A DNA stretch of 43,621 nucleotides from Lachnospiraceae bacterium (GCA_021201095.1 JAJQFO010000178.1:1-43621), one strand, 5' to 3'. Numbered from the stretch's first letter, positions 8,728 to 17,658 are shown. Numbers and translations: made by a program. The notes: generated from the letters alone by a model not told the origin.

Positions 8728-8808
8728 ATGCGGTTTAGCCGCAAAACTCCTCGGGCGGCCGGCGCGGGCAGCAAAGCTGCCAAAATTCTTCTCGCGCCCC
8801 TGCGTATC
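8726..8808. repeat. Dispersed palindromic element, type C, downstream of nifJ
   Basis: Contains TGCGG-TTTAG-CCGCA followed by AAAACTCCTCG, a GGGCAGC-AAA-GCTGCC hairpin, and a closing CCCCTGCGTATCATAAAA. The same modules occur in the same order at 41428-41550 with different hairpin arms. It lies just after the nifJ terminator. Confidence 0.55.
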
Positions 8809-8841
8809 ATAAAAGAGGGGCTGTTTCAAAAACAGCCCCTC
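8809..8841 (-). terminator. Rho-independent terminator of nifJ
   Basis: Minus-strand perfect 12-bp stem GAGGGGCTGTTT / AAACAGCCCCTC with a 3-nt loop, followed by TTTTAT. It begins about 40 bp after the nifJ stop. Confidence 0.9.
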
Positions 8842-8880
8842 CATTTAAATCACTATGACAACTATCTTTTCTGCTGAAAA

Positions 8881-11800
8881 TTATTCTGCTCCGTAGAGTG
8901 TGATCAGCTTCTGCAGATACTCGTATCTCTCCTTCGCATAGCCTTCCGACTTCTCGAAGAGTCTTTCCGCTCTTTCCGGATTTGCACGCATCAGAGAATT
9001 GTAACGTACCTCGCCGTTCAGGAAGGTCTTGTAATCCTCTGTCGGAGCCTTGGAATCGAGCGTGAACGCTGCCTTGCCCTGTTCCTTGAGTGCCGGATTG
9101 TAGCGGAAGCAATGCCAGTAACCGGACTTCACTGCCAGCTCTTCCTCAGTCTGCGCCTTGCTCATGCCCTTCTTGATACCATGGTTGATACACGGAGCAT
9201 ACGCAATGATGAGCGACGGTCCCGGATAAGCCTCTGCCTCAGCAATGGCCTTCACGGTCTGGTTGAAGTCCGCGCCCATAGCGATCTGTGCTACATATAC
9301 ATAGCCATAGCTCATCGCGATGGAAGCCATATCTTTCTTCTTTACTTCCTTACCAGCCGCAGCAAACTGTGCTACCGCACCGGTCGGAGTAGACTTCGAA
9401 GACTGTCCGCCTGTATTGGAATAAACCTCAGTATCGAATACCATGATATTGATATCCTGACCGCTTGCAAGCACATGGTCTACACCGCCGAAGCCGATAT
9501 CATATGCCCAGCCGTCGCCGCCGAAGATCCACTGAGACTTCTTCGCCAGATAATCCTTGCCCTTGAGCACTTCCTGGCAGTCGTCGCAGCCGCATGCCTC
9601 GCATGCCGCGATCAGCTTGTCTGTAGCAACACCATTCGTAGCACCTACGCTGAAGGTATCCAGCCATTCCTGTGCGGCAGACTTCACATCCTCACCACAG
9701 CAGTCGCACTCCAGCAGCGCCTGTACCTTGGTCTTCAGACCGTCACGGATCGCTCTCTGAGCCAGCAGCATACCATAACCAAACTCAGCGTTGTCCTCGA
9801 ACAGGGAGTTGTCCCATGCCGGACCCTTGCCCTGTGCGTTCACCGTGTACGGAGTAGACGGTGAGGAGTTGCCCCAGATACTGGAGCAGCCAGTCGCGTT
9901 CGCGATGTACATCCGATCGCCAAAGAGCTGTGTGATCAGCTTCGCGTACGGAGTCTCGCCGCAGCCGCCGCATGCGCCTGAGAACTCAAGCAGAGGCTGT
10001 TTGAACTGGGAACCCTTTACGGTATTCTCTTTGAACTTGTCAATAACCTCGGTCTTTGCCGGAAGCTCTACTGCATAATCAAAGTACTTCTGAGACTCTG
10101 CGTTTGCTTCCATATTCTGCATCGTGATCGCCTTCGCGCCCTTCTTGCCCGGGCAGACGTTTACGCAGGAACCGCAGCCTGTGCAGTCCAGTGCAGAAAC
10201 AACGATCGCGAATTTATATCCTGCCATACCGGTCATCGGAAGAGTCTTCATATCAGCCGGAGCTGCTGCCACTTCCTCATCGGTCATTGCTACCGGACGG
10301 ATAACTGCGTGCGGGCAGACATAGGAGCAGCGGTTGCACTGGATGCAGTTCTCCGGATTCCATACCGGAATATCCACTGCGATACCACGCTTCTCATAAG
10401 CGGCAGCGCCTGACGGTGTCATACCATCTACATAATCTGTAAACGCGGATACTGGGAGGCTGTTGCCCTCCTGTGCGTTTACCGCATGCTGGATCGTATT
10501 GACAAACTTCACAACATCACTTCTTGTGCCGGTCACATCCTTCGCAATGATGTCCTCGGTCTCAGCCGTCTTCCAGCTCTCCGGAACCTGAATCTCTACG
10601 ACCTGCTTTGCGCCGGCATCGATCGCTGCCCAGTTCTTCTGAACAACGTCATCGCCCTTGCGGCCGTAGGTTGCCTTCGCAGCTGCCTTCATCAGGTCAA
10701 TGGCCTGATCCTCCGGAATGATACCGGTCAGCTTGAAGAATGCAGACTGAAGGATGGTGTTGATACGGGTCGGTCCCATGCCGGTCTCGATACCGATCTT
10801 CACACCGTCAATGGTGTAGAACTTGATGTTATGATTCGCAATAAATGCCTTCACCTGTCCCGGAAGGTGCTTCTCAAGGCCTTCCATATCCCATGAGCAG
10901 TTCAGAAGGAAGGTACCGCCGTCTACCAGCTCCTGTACCATATTGTACTTGCGTACATAGGACGGATTGTGGCAGGCTACGAAATCTGCCTTGTGAATCA
11001 GATAGGTGGACTTAATCGGCTTCTTGCCGAAACGCAGGTGGGACATGGTCACACCGCCGGATTTCTTGGAGTCATAATCAAAATATGCCTGCGCATACAT
11101 GTCAGTATTGTCGCCGATGATCTTGATGGAGTTCTTGTTTGCGCCAACGGTACCGTCTGCGCCAAGGCCCCAGAACTTGCAGTTGGTCGTGCCTTCCGGA
11201 GTGGTTACCAGCGGAGCGCCGATCTCCAGAGAGAGGTTCGTCACATCATCATTGATACCGATCGTGAAGCGCTTCTTCTCGGTATTATTGTAAACAGCTA
11301 CGATCTGTGCCGGAGTCGTGTCCTTGGAACCAAGGCCATAGCGTCCTGTGTAGACCGGAGTGTCGTTGAACTTGCTGCCCTTCAGAGCTGCCACTACGTC
11401 GAGGTAAAGCGGCTCGCCCAGAGAACCCGGCTCTTTTGTACGGTCAAGAACGGAAATCTGCTTAACAGTATCCGGAATCGCCTCGATCAGAGCGTCTGCG
11501 CAGAACGGACGATACAGGCGAACCTTGACAACGCCGACCTTCTCACCAGCCGCACGCAGATAATCGATGGTCTCCTCGATGGTGTCGCACACAGAACCCA
11601 TCGCGATGATAATCTTTTCTGCATCCGGAGCGCCATAATAGTTAAACAGCTTATAATCGGTACCAATCTTCTCATTTACCTTGTCCATGTACTCCTGAAC
11701 GATCGCCGGAAGCGCATCGTAGTACGGATTGCAGGCCTCGCGAGCCTGGAAGAAGATATCCGGGTTCTGTGCAGAGCCTCTCTGGCACGGATGATTCGGA

Positions 11801-12426
11801 TTCAGGCACTGGTCTCTCCACGCCTGGATCGCATCGAAATCGGTCATTTCCTTGAGATCCTCGTAATCCCAGGTCTCGATCTTCTGGATCTCGTGGGAGG
11901 TACGGAAACCATCAAAGAAATTGATAAACGGAATGCGTCCCTTAATCGCCGCCAGATGTGCTACCGGCGTCAGATCCATAACCTCCTGCACGCTGGACTC
12001 GCAGAGCATCGCGCAGCCAGTCTGACGACAGGCATATACATCAGAATGATCTCCGAAAATAGAAAGCGCGTGGCTCGCCAGAGCACGGGCAGATACGTTG
12101 AAAACGCCCGGCAGACGCTCGCCTGCGATCTTGTACAGGTTCGGAATCATCAGAAGCAGACCCTGAGAAGCGGTGTATGTAGTGGTCAGTGCGCCTGCTG
12201 CCAGAGAGCCATGTACGGTACCTGCGGCACCAGCCTCGGACTGCATCTCGGTCACCTGCACAGTCTGGCCAAAAATATTCAGCCGTCCCTGTGTTGCCCA
12301 CTCATCCGTCGCCTCTGCCATAACAGAGGATGGGGTAATCGGATAGATCGCAGCTACGTCTGTAAATGCATAGGACGCATGAGCCGCGGCATGATTACCA
12401 TCCATGGTCTTCATTTTTCTAGCCAT
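8881..12426 (-). CDS. nifJ: Pyruvate:ferredoxin (flavodoxin) oxidoreductase
   Basis: A single-chain 1181-residue PFOR that oxidises pyruvate with CoA to acetyl-CoA and CO2 and reduces ferredoxin; central to clostridial fermentation. The N-terminal domain starts MARKMKTMDGNHAAAHASYA with AAIYPITPSS for pyruvate binding. Two [4Fe-4S] motifs follow: CIQCNRCSYVCPHAV (about residue 697) and CTGCGSCVNVCPG (about 753). The proximal-cluster and TPP domain has CGGCGETPYAK, ATGCSSIWG, GGDGWAYDIGFGG and VYSNTGGQSSK. Length and domain order match the family. AAGGAGG precedes the ATG, a near-consensus promoter lies about 90 bp upstream and a strong terminator follows, so it appears to be monocistronic. 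Confidence 0.97.
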   Translation of the reverse strand: MARKMKTMDGNHAAAHASYAFTDVAAIYPITPSSVMAEATDEWATQGRLNIFGQTVQVTEMQSEAGAAGTVHGSLAAGALTTTYTASQGLLLMIPNLYKIAGERLPGVFNVSARALASHALSIFGDHSDVYACRQTGCAMLCESSVQEVMDLTPVAHLAAIKGRIPFINFFDGFRTSHEIQKIETWDYEDLKEMTDFDAIQAWRDQCLNPNHPCQRGSAQNPDIFFQAREACNPYYDALPAIVQEYMDKVNEKIGTDYKLFNYYGAPDAEKIIIAMGSVCDTIEETIDYLRAAGEKVGVVKVRLYRPFCADALIEAIPDTVKQISVLDRTKEPGSLGEPLYLDVVAALKGSKFNDTPVYTGRYGLGSKDTTPAQIVAVYNNTEKKRFTIGINDDVTNLSLEIGAPLVTTPEGTTNCKFWGLGADGTVGANKNSIKIIGDNTDMYAQAYFDYDSKKSGGVTMSHLRFGKKPIKSTYLIHKADFVACHNPSYVRKYNMVQELVDGGTFLLNCSWDMEGLEKHLPGQVKAFIANHNIKFYTIDGVKIGIETGMGPTRINTILQSAFFKLTGIIPEDQAIDLMKAAAKATYGRKGDDVVQKNWAAIDAGAKQVVEIQVPESWKTAETEDIIAKDVTGTRSDVVKFVNTIQHAVNAQEGNSLPVSAFTDYVDGMTPSGAAAYEKRGIAVDIPVWNPENCIQCNRCSYVCPHAVIRPVAMTDEEVAAAPADMKTLPMTGMAGYKFAIVVSALDCTGCGSCVNVCPGKKGAKAITMQNMEANAESQKYFDYAVELPAKTEVIDKFKENTVKGSQFKQPLLEFSGACGGCGETPYAKLITQLFGDRMYIANATGCSSIWGNSSPSTPYTVNAQGKGPAWDNSLFEDNAEFGYGMLLAQRAIRDGLKTKVQALLECDCCGEDVKSAAQEWLDTFSVGATNGVATDKLIAACEACGCDDCQEVLKGKDYLAKKSQWIFGGDGWAYDIGFGGVDHVLASGQDINIMVFDTEVYSNTGGQSSKSTPTGAVAQFAAAGKEVKKKDMASIAMSYGYVYVAQIAMGADFNQTVKAIAEAEAYPGPSLIIAYAPCINHGIKKGMSKAQTEEELAVKSGYWHCFRYNPALKEQGKAAFTLDSKAPTEDYKTFLNGEVRYNSLMRANPERAERLFEKSEGYAKERYEYLQKLITLYGAE

Positions 12427-12453
12427 TGAAAAAATACCTCCTTATTAAATAGT

Positions 12454-12488
12454 AAACGACTTATTACAGCAAACGACCTGAGTCGTTT
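12454..12488. promoter_or_regulatory. AAACGAC repeats in the nifJ leader
   Basis: AAACGAC occurs at 12454 and 12471, the second facing GTCGTTT at 12482-12488 to form an inverted repeat with a 4-nt centre. All lie between the promoter and the start codon, so they could be a repressor site or an mRNA hairpin. They do not resemble a Rex site. Confidence 0.4.
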
Positions 12489-12518
12489 TACTCATCGCTT
12501 TACTTTCATTTGGATTTA

Positions 12519-12547
12519 ATTGTATCACAGAATAGTTTCTTTGTCTA
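12519..12547 (-). promoter_or_regulatory. Promoter of nifJ
   Basis: Minus-strand TAGACA, 17-bp spacer, TACAAT, with an extended -10 (TGATACAAT). The transcript would start near 12512, giving a leader of about 85 nt that contains the AAACGAC inverted repeat. Confidence 0.75.
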
Positions 12548-12611
12548 TTTCTCCATTTCGATTTTTCCGACAAATTTTTGTATTTTTTGCTGTACAGCTA
12601 TATAAAGAATC

Positions 12612-13928
12612 TCACAGCTCCAGACGCCTTCTGCGCAGCGCAGCCGTACGATGAGAATTGCCAAAATCCATCAGGATACTCACCGCCCCGGTATCTCCCT
12701 TACGGTTGGCATATTCCGACAGTTCTCTCAGGCACGTCTCCTGCGTGCCCGCAAACCGTTCCAGAAACCAGCGCAGTCCTTCCGGATCCTTTTCATCCAG
12801 AAAGTATTTGCCAAACATAAGCAGATTTTCCCGGACATATTCTTCATACGCATTCTGTGCCTCAGCTTTCAGCCGGTAAGGCCAGCGCAGCCGCCCAAGC
12901 ACAAGCGCAAGCAGCAGCTCCTCGTTTTCCTGCGCCCGCGCGTATGGAAAAACCGCGTCGTACTGAGAAAAGTCCAGCCGATTTTTCGGAAAACAGTTCC
13001 GATAGCGGATCCCCGTCCCGTGGACATGTGTTTCCAGGATCCGGGCAGGCGTGTTCTCTACACCTTCTTCGTAAAACTCTGGAAAGACCAGACGGGCACA
13101 GATCCTTCTTTCAACCTCTGCCTCGTCCTCAGAGGCAAGTTCTGTCTCTGCCGGACTTTCACATTTCCCAGTTGAAACGGTGCTATCATTTACCGGCTTT
13201 TCGCAATCCATAGCCATGGAGTCTGCACGAGCCTGTTCTCTTAATGGCACGCAAAATTCCACCTTCAGACTCTCCGGCAGCTCGTCCAGCACCTGCTTCA
13301 GGCCGGTTTCACCATCCGGATCTGCACAGACGCAAAGCTCCTTTACCTGATGGCAGCCGGTAAAGCAGCCGCTCCCCCAGTCAGTGAGACTTCCGGAAAA
13401 TTCCAGGCGCCGCAGATTCGAGCAATTATAAAAGCAATAGCGGCCCACATAGTGAAGTGAGAGCGGGAGAATGATCTCCTCCAGGGCTTCTCCACACATG
13501 GCAGGGCAGGCAGCGGAAGCTTTCTCTGCGTATACAGCCGGCATGTGTGACATGTCCCGTTCTTCGGATACGGTTTTTCCCGAACACGCTTCTGATGGAT
13601 GAGATGTATCCTGCACTCCGTGCACAGATTTCTCCGCACATGCAGCCGGCAAGCGCGATAACTCCTGCCCCGCAGATGTATATGTATTATTTTGTATAGT
13701 CGCTCCTGTATCAGGCTCAGCCACCCACGCCTTGCCTTCGCGCAGCGCATCATACAGGACATTTTCATCCATATGCGCTGAAAAAGCGTAGGGTGCAAGC
13801 CCCACAACCGGCGCCCCCGCGATTCGCCCGGGAATCCTTATGTGACTGTCACGCGAAAAACAGCGCAGTATTACCGCGCCGTTTTCTTCTATCTTATATG
13901 CAAATAGCTGTGCTGTCAGAAAATCCAT
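12612..13928 (-). CDS. BspA-like leucine-rich-repeat protein of unknown role
   Basis: A 438-residue protein with no signal peptide or membrane helix seen. After a short N-terminal domain (SHIRIPGRIAGAPVVGLAPY) there is a three-unit 18-residue tandem repeat (about residues 93-146). Next come BspA/LRR_5-type repeats: EEIILPLSLHYVGRYCFYNC, then SNLRRLEFSGSLTDWGSGCF and TGCHQVKELCVCAD. A linker follows and then a helical C-terminal half (LLLALVLGRLRWPYRL, EYVRENLLMFGKYFLDEKD, RRRRLEL). The C-terminal part resembles the helical tails of cytoplasmic LRR_5 proteins in Lachnospiraceae, but function is not known. It starts 174 bp after lysC on the same strand, with AAGGA before the ATG; a functional link to lysine synthesis is not implied. 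Confidence 0.75.
   Translation of the reverse strand: MDFLTAQLFAYKIEENGAVILRCFSRDSHIRIPGRIAGAPVVGLAPYAFSAHMDENVLYDALREGKAWVAEPDTGATIQNNTYTSAGQELSRLPAACAEKSVHGVQDTSHPSEACSGKTVSEERDMSHMPAVYAEKASAACPAMCGEALEEIILPLSLHYVGRYCFYNCSNLRRLEFSGSLTDWGSGCFTGCHQVKELCVCADPDGETGLKQVLDELPESLKVEFCVPLREQARADSMAMDCEKPVNDSTVSTGKCESPAETELASEDEAEVERRICARLVFPEFYEEGVENTPARILETHVHGTGIRYRNCFPKNRLDFSQYDAVFPYARAQENEELLLALVLGRLRWPYRLKAEAQNAYEEYVRENLLMFGKYFLDEKDPEGLRWFLERFAGTQETCLRELSEYANRKGDTGAVSILMDFGNSHRTAALRRRRLEL
13491..13652. repeat. 54-bp in-frame repeat in the LRR protein
   Basis: Three 54-bp units encode 18-residue repeats beginning LPAACAEKS, PSEACSGKT and MPAVYAEKA. The shared lysine codon recurs at 13521, 13575 and 13629, exactly 54 bp apart. 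Units are diverged, so this is an old expansion. Confidence 0.75.
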
Positions 13929-13961
13929 TTTTTGTCCTTATCCCGGCCGCAAACCGGCTTG

Positions 13962-14080
13962 AACTGTTTCTTGGCACCATTCTGTCCGCAGACCAGCGTA
14001 AACCGTTTCCTGGCGTCATCCGGTCCGCAGACCACATAAAGCGCTCTGTTTCTCAGCATCAGAACTGTTTCTGCCGCAAA
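13962..14080. repeat. 39-bp degenerate tandem repeat in the lysC-LRR gap
   Basis: Two clear units start at 13962 and 14001 (core AACYGTTTCYTGGC, then GTCCGCAGACCA), with weaker partial copies near 14043 and 14062. They occupy most of the 174-bp gap. Confidence 0.65.
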
Positions 14081-14102
14081 AGCAGTACGTCCATCTTTGC
14101 CG

Positions 14103-15419
14103 TCACGCGCGTGTCAGCACGAAAATATCATAAATTGCACGGATCGCACGTTCGAAGTCATCATCCCTCACGCCGATAATGATATTCAGCTCGCTGGAGC
14201 CCTGGTCAATCATTTTGACATTGATGTTTGCGTGCGCCAGTGCGGAAAAAATCCTGCCTGCCGTGCCGCGCATCGCCTTCATTCCGCGGCCCACGACCGC
14301 GATCAGCGCCAGATCCGATTCCAGATCCAGCGTGTCCGGGTTCACCGCGCGGTGCAGACCGGAAATTACACTCTGCTCTTTTTTCATAAACTCGCTCTGG
14401 TGAACGATCACGGTAAACGTATCGATCCCGGACGGCGTATGTTCGAACGAAATCCCATTCTCCTCGAACACCTGCAGCACCTTGCGCCCGAAGCCGACCT
14501 CCGAATTCATCTGATCCTTCTCAATCGTCACCGCACAAAAGCCCTTCTTTCCCGCAATGCCAGTGATGGTATAGTCCGGCTGCCGGCAGGTATTTTCTAC
14601 AATCAGTGTGCCCGAATCCTGCGGACGGTTGGTATTGCGGATATTGACCGGGATTCCTTCCTTACGGAGCGGGAAAATCGCATCCGCATGCAGCACCTGC
14701 GCTCCCATGTAAGAAAGCTCGCGCAGCTCCCGGTAAGTAATGGTCTCGATCGTTGCCGGATTGTCCACAATTTTCGGATCGCAGAGCAGAAAGCCGGATA
14801 CATCCGTCCAGTTTTCGTACAAATCCGCGTGCACCGCACGTGCAACAATGGAGCCGGTAATATCCGAGCCGCCGCGCGAAAAGGTCTTAATGCTCCCGTC
14901 CGGCATTGCGCCGTAAAAGCCCGGGATAACCGCCGTCTCCATTCCGGCCAGCCGTTCCTTCATGACATTGTTCGTACGCTCCGGCTCAAAAACACCGTCT
15001 TCGTCAAAACACACGACCTCTGCCGCATCAATAAACGGAAATCCCAGATATGCCGACATCACCAGCCCGTTGAGATATTCTCCTCTGGAGGCCGCGTAAT
15101 CGCTGCCTGAATGTGCTTCAAACTGTTCCTTGATAGTCGCAAACTCTTCTGTCAGATCCAGCTCCAGCCCCAGCCCGTCGATGATCTCCTGATAGCGCGC
15201 TGCAATGGCTGCGATCTTCGCGCTGATATCGCCTCTTCCGGCTGCATGGTAACAATCATAGAGCATATCCGTTACTTTTGTATCATTTGGAAATCGTTTG
15301 CCAGGAGCCGACGGAACCACAAATCTGCGTTCCTTTTCCGCATGAATAATCGCTCCGACCTTGCGGAACTGCTCCGCGCTCGCCAGAGAGCTTCCGCCAA
15401 ACTTCACTACCTTTATCAT
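14103..15419 (-). CDS. lysC: Aspartate kinase
   Basis: Phosphorylates aspartate at the entry to the lysine, threonine and methionine pathway. The 438-residue protein starts MIKVVKFGGSSLASAEQFRK, with the kinase KFGGSS motif. It continues with VVPSAPGKRF, a GGSDITGSIVARAV catalytic block and WTDVSGFLLCDPK. Two C-terminal ACT domains follow, including GMKAMRGTAGRIFSAL and SSELNIIIGVRDDD, which normally give feedback control. The NDTKVTDMLYD wording resembles the YclM/aspartokinase III group. A GAGG site precedes the ATG. It lies 420 bp downstream of dapB on the same strand, behind a hairpin-rich region. No lysine riboswitch is visible directly ahead of it, so control may come from the dapA riboswitch by read-through or from ACT feedback. 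Confidence 0.95.
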   Translation of the reverse strand: MIKVVKFGGSSLASAEQFRKVGAIIHAEKERRFVVPSAPGKRFPNDTKVTDMLYDCYHAAGRGDISAKIAAIAARYQEIIDGLGLELDLTEEFATIKEQFEAHSGSDYAASRGEYLNGLVMSAYLGFPFIDAAEVVCFDEDGVFEPERTNNVMKERLAGMETAVIPGFYGAMPDGSIKTFSRGGSDITGSIVARAVHADLYENWTDVSGFLLCDPKIVDNPATIETITYRELRELSYMGAQVLHADAIFPLRKEGIPVNIRNTNRPQDSGTLIVENTCRQPDYTITGIAGKKGFCAVTIEKDQMNSEVGFGRKVLQVFEENGISFEHTPSGIDTFTVIVHQSEFMKKEQSVISGLHRAVNPDTLDLESDLALIAVVGRGMKAMRGTAGRIFSALAHANINVKMIDQGSSELNIIIGVRDDDFERAIRAIYDIFVLTRA

Positions 15420-15454
15420 GGTAAATTTTCCTCTTTCTGCGTATCATATTTTCC

Positions 15455-15514
15455 CCGCAGGCGGTGTCCGCCTGCGGATTTTTATATTATGCGAAGAAAA
15501 GCACTTCGCATAAT
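15455..15514. terminator. Two strong hairpins upstream of lysC
   Basis: A perfect 10-bp stem CCGCAGGCGG-TGT-CCGCCTGCGG (15455-15477) is followed on the plus strand by ATTTTTATATT. Next to it is a perfect 11-bp stem ATTATGCGAAG / CTTCGCATAAT (15486-15514). In the transcribed (minus) direction no U-run follows the first stem, so true termination of the dapB transcript is uncertain. The T-run lies on the plus strand, where no gene is seen. Confidence 0.5.
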
Positions 15515-15540
15515 GCTCCAGAATCTGGCAATTCTGCCGC

Positions 15541-15771
15541 TAACTTATCGGGTGAGAGTACGCAAGCTCTCCGCTTCCGCTCCGGTCGGTGCAAAACGGT
15601 CCTGCGTGCCAGTGGCACGCGTTTAGGACGGACCGAAACGAAGTGTAGACGCCACTGGCGCTCAGCACCCTCTCCTTCCGATAAGTTATACTCCAGGAAC
15701 CTGCTTCGCAGAACCCTGTCGTTAACTTACGAAGTTCGCTCCCGCAAGCGCGGCGAACTTCTTGTAAGTTA
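15541..15771. repeat. Pair of TAACTTA-ended palindromes in the dapB-lysC gap
   Basis: Palindrome 1 (15541-15688) has 11-bp ends TAACTTATCGG / CCGATAAGTTA around nested stems such as GCGTGCC-AGT-GGCACGC. Palindrome 2 (15723-15771) pairs TAACTTACGAAGTTCGC with GCGAACTTC-TT-GTAAGTTA, a 17-bp stem with a 2-nt bulge. The shared TAACTTA/TAAGTTA termini suggest small non-autonomous elements. No gene was found in this 420-bp gap. Confidence 0.65.
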
Positions 15772-15840
15772 TATTATGTGCATCCTGGCATAAATCCAGC
15801 CGCGAATGTCTTTTTCGTGCCGCGCCGGCATCCTCCGGTC

Positions 15841-16605
15841 CTATTTATCCAGCTGAATCACGTCATCCATGCCATAGTATCCGGCCGGTTTCCCCTTCAG
15901 GAAGGCTGCTGCCTGCACAGCGCCCTTCGCAAAAATGCTTCGGGAATAAGCCGTATGCTTCAGCTCGATTACTTCGTCCAGTCCGGCGAAGATCACCTCA
16001 TGCTCTCCGACAATGGTGCCGCCGCGCACGGAGCTGATACCAATTTCAGTCTTCTCACGGCGTTTTTTCTCCTGACTTCTGTCGTACGTATACTCATACA
16101 TACCGTCCATCGCCTCATTGACACTGTCTGCCAGGGCAAGCGCCGTACCGCTGGGCGCATCCAGCTTTCGGTTGTGGTGTTTTTCCACAATCTCCACATC
16201 AAAACCGGCCGGGGCAAGCACTTTTGCCGCCTCCTTCAAAAGAGCCTGCAAAAGATTAATCCCCAGAGACATATTGGCAGATCGTAAAATCGCCACCTTT
16301 TTGGACGCTTCGGCAATCTGATCCTGCTGCTCCTTCGTATATCCAGTCGTGCAAAGCACCACCGGCAGCTGTTTCTCTACGCAGTACGAAAGCAGTCCGT
16401 CCAAAGCCTTTACCGAGGAAAAATCGATCACGGCATCCGCTTCCATACTGCAATCCGCAGGAGAAGCAAATACCGGGTAGGGCAGATCGCCGGAATTCAT
16501 CACATCAAACCCGGCCACAATCTCCATATCCTGTCGTTCTTCTACAATCTCCGTCACTACATGCCCCATGTGGCCGCAACAGCCACTCATTATGATTCTT
16601 ATCAT
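15841..16605 (-). CDS. dapB: 4-hydroxy-tetrahydrodipicolinate reductase
   Basis: Second step of the lysine/diaminopimelate branch, reducing the DapA product with NAD(P)H. The 254-residue protein starts MIRIIMSGCCGHMGHVVTEI, where the Rossmann loop is GCCGHMG (most members have GxxGRMG). Later motifs are VLCTTGYTKEQ, the catalytic block EKHHNRKLDAPSGTALALAD with the conserved His and Lys, and a closing GRGA-like SIFAKGAVQAAAFLKGK. Length is slightly short of the usual 250-270 but complete. GGAG precedes the ATG. It follows dapA by 168 bp on the same strand and is presumably controlled by the riboswitch ahead of dapA. Confidence 0.95.
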   Translation of the reverse strand: MIRIIMSGCCGHMGHVVTEIVEERQDMEIVAGFDVMNSGDLPYPVFASPADCSMEADAVIDFSSVKALDGLLSYCVEKQLPVVLCTTGYTKEQQDQIAEASKKVAILRSANMSLGINLLQALLKEAAKVLAPAGFDVEIVEKHHNRKLDAPSGTALALADSVNEAMDGMYEYTYDRSQEKKRREKTEIGISSVRGGTIVGEHEVIFAGLDEVIELKHTAYSRSIFAKGAVQAAAFLKGKPAGYYGMDDVIQLDK

Positions 16606-16680
16606 CTCATTCTACTCCAAAATATCTGCCATCTGGTCAGAAAACCGCGCGCAGGCACAACCGCATCCCCCATTCAGAGT

Positions 16681-16703
16681 GCTGAGTAAAAGATTCACTC
16701 AGC
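16681..16703. other. Hairpin between dapA and dapB
   Basis: A 7-bp perfect stem GCTGAGT / ACTCAGC with a 9-nt loop. No U-run follows on the minus strand. It may stabilise or process the dapA-dapB transcript. Confidence 0.4.
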
Positions 16704-16773
16704 GTGCCCTGAGCTTCTTGGCTGCAGCACCATCCATACAGAAATGCTGCGGCACATGCGCAATCTTTCTTTC

Positions 16774-17658
16774 TCACAGCAGGCCGTAATCCTTCATCGC
16801 CTTTTCCAGACGGGCGGCGTTTGCCTCCTCCATCTCAAACAGCGGAGCTCTCAGCGGTCCGACCTCCATGCCCATCAGATTCAGCGCTTTTTTCACCGGA
16901 ATCGGGTTCACTTCGCAGAAAAGTGCCTCAATCAGATCAATTGCTTCAAGCTGCAGCGCACAGCTTTTTTTCACATCGCCCTCCAGAAATGCAGCTGCAA
17001 TCTCATGTGTCTGGCGCGGCGCAACATTAGAGAGAACCGAAATTACGCCCCGGCCACCGAGCGCCATAATCGGCACGATCTCTGCGTCATTGCCGGAATA
17101 CAGCTCAATATCCTCCCCGGCGATACTCATCAGCTTTGCTATCTGTTCAATATTTGCGGAAGCCTCCTTCACGCCGACAATGTTTTCCACATTTTTTACC
17201 AGCCACGCGACCGTTTCCGGAAGGATATTGCAGCCGGTCCGGCTCGGCACATTGTAAAGAATAATCGGCAGTGATACGGAAGAAGCAATCTGGGAATAAT
17301 GCTTCTTCAGGCCGTTCTGTGTCGCCTTGTTGTAATACGGACTGACAAGCAAAAGGCCGTCTGCCCCCATTTTTTCTGCTTCTGTAGAAAGATAAATCGC
17401 TGTCTCTGTACAATTGGACCCCGTACCTGCAATGACCGGAATCCGCTTTGCGGTTTTCTCAATCACATACCGGATCACGTCCAGATGCTCTTCATGAGTA
17501 AGCGTGGAGGACTCTCCGGTTGTACCGCAGACAATAATGGCGTCCGTGCCGCCCGCGATCTGCATTTCCACCAGCTCTCCCATTTTTTCATAATTTACCG
17601 AGCCATCCTCGTGCATCGGTGTGACAATTGCTACTCCCGCTCCTTCAAAAATTGCCAT
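16774..17658 (-). CDS. dapA: 4-hydroxy-tetrahydrodipicolinate synthase
   Basis: Condenses pyruvate with aspartate semialdehyde, the committed step toward diaminopimelate and lysine. The 294-residue TIM-barrel protein starts MAIFEGAGVAIVTPMHEDGS. It has IIVCGTTGESSTLTHEEH for pyruvate binding, VIAGTGSNCT, LLVSPYYNKATQNGL, ILYNVPSRTG with the catalytic Tyr, and VGVKEASAN with the Schiff-base Lys. Length is typical. AAGGAGG lies before the ATG. A lysine riboswitch and terminator hairpin fill the leader, so expression should fall when lysine is abundant. Confidence 0.97.
   Translation of the reverse strand: MAIFEGAGVAIVTPMHEDGSVNYEKMGELVEMQIAGGTDAIIVCGTTGESSTLTHEEHLDVIRYVIEKTAKRIPVIAGTGSNCTETAIYLSTEAEKMGADGLLLVSPYYNKATQNGLKKHYSQIASSVSLPIILYNVPSRTGCNILPETVAWLVKNVENIVGVKEASANIEQIAKLMSIAGEDIELYSGNDAEIVPIMALGGRGVISVLSNVAPRQTHEIAAAFLEGDVKKSCALQLEAIDLIEALFCEVNPIPVKKALNLMGMEVGPLRAPLFEMEEANAARLEKAMKDYGLL

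Noticed and set aside
10969-12429. Long plus-strand open frame of 486 codons opposite nifJ
   Set aside because: It is antisense to a clear PFOR gene and its product has no recognisable motif; long antisense frames are common opposite GC-rich coding DNA.
15420-15840. Possible lysine riboswitch directly ahead of lysC
   Set aside because: Reading the minus strand through the whole gap gave no L-box conserved blocks, only nested palindromes. The riboswitch is ahead of dapA instead.
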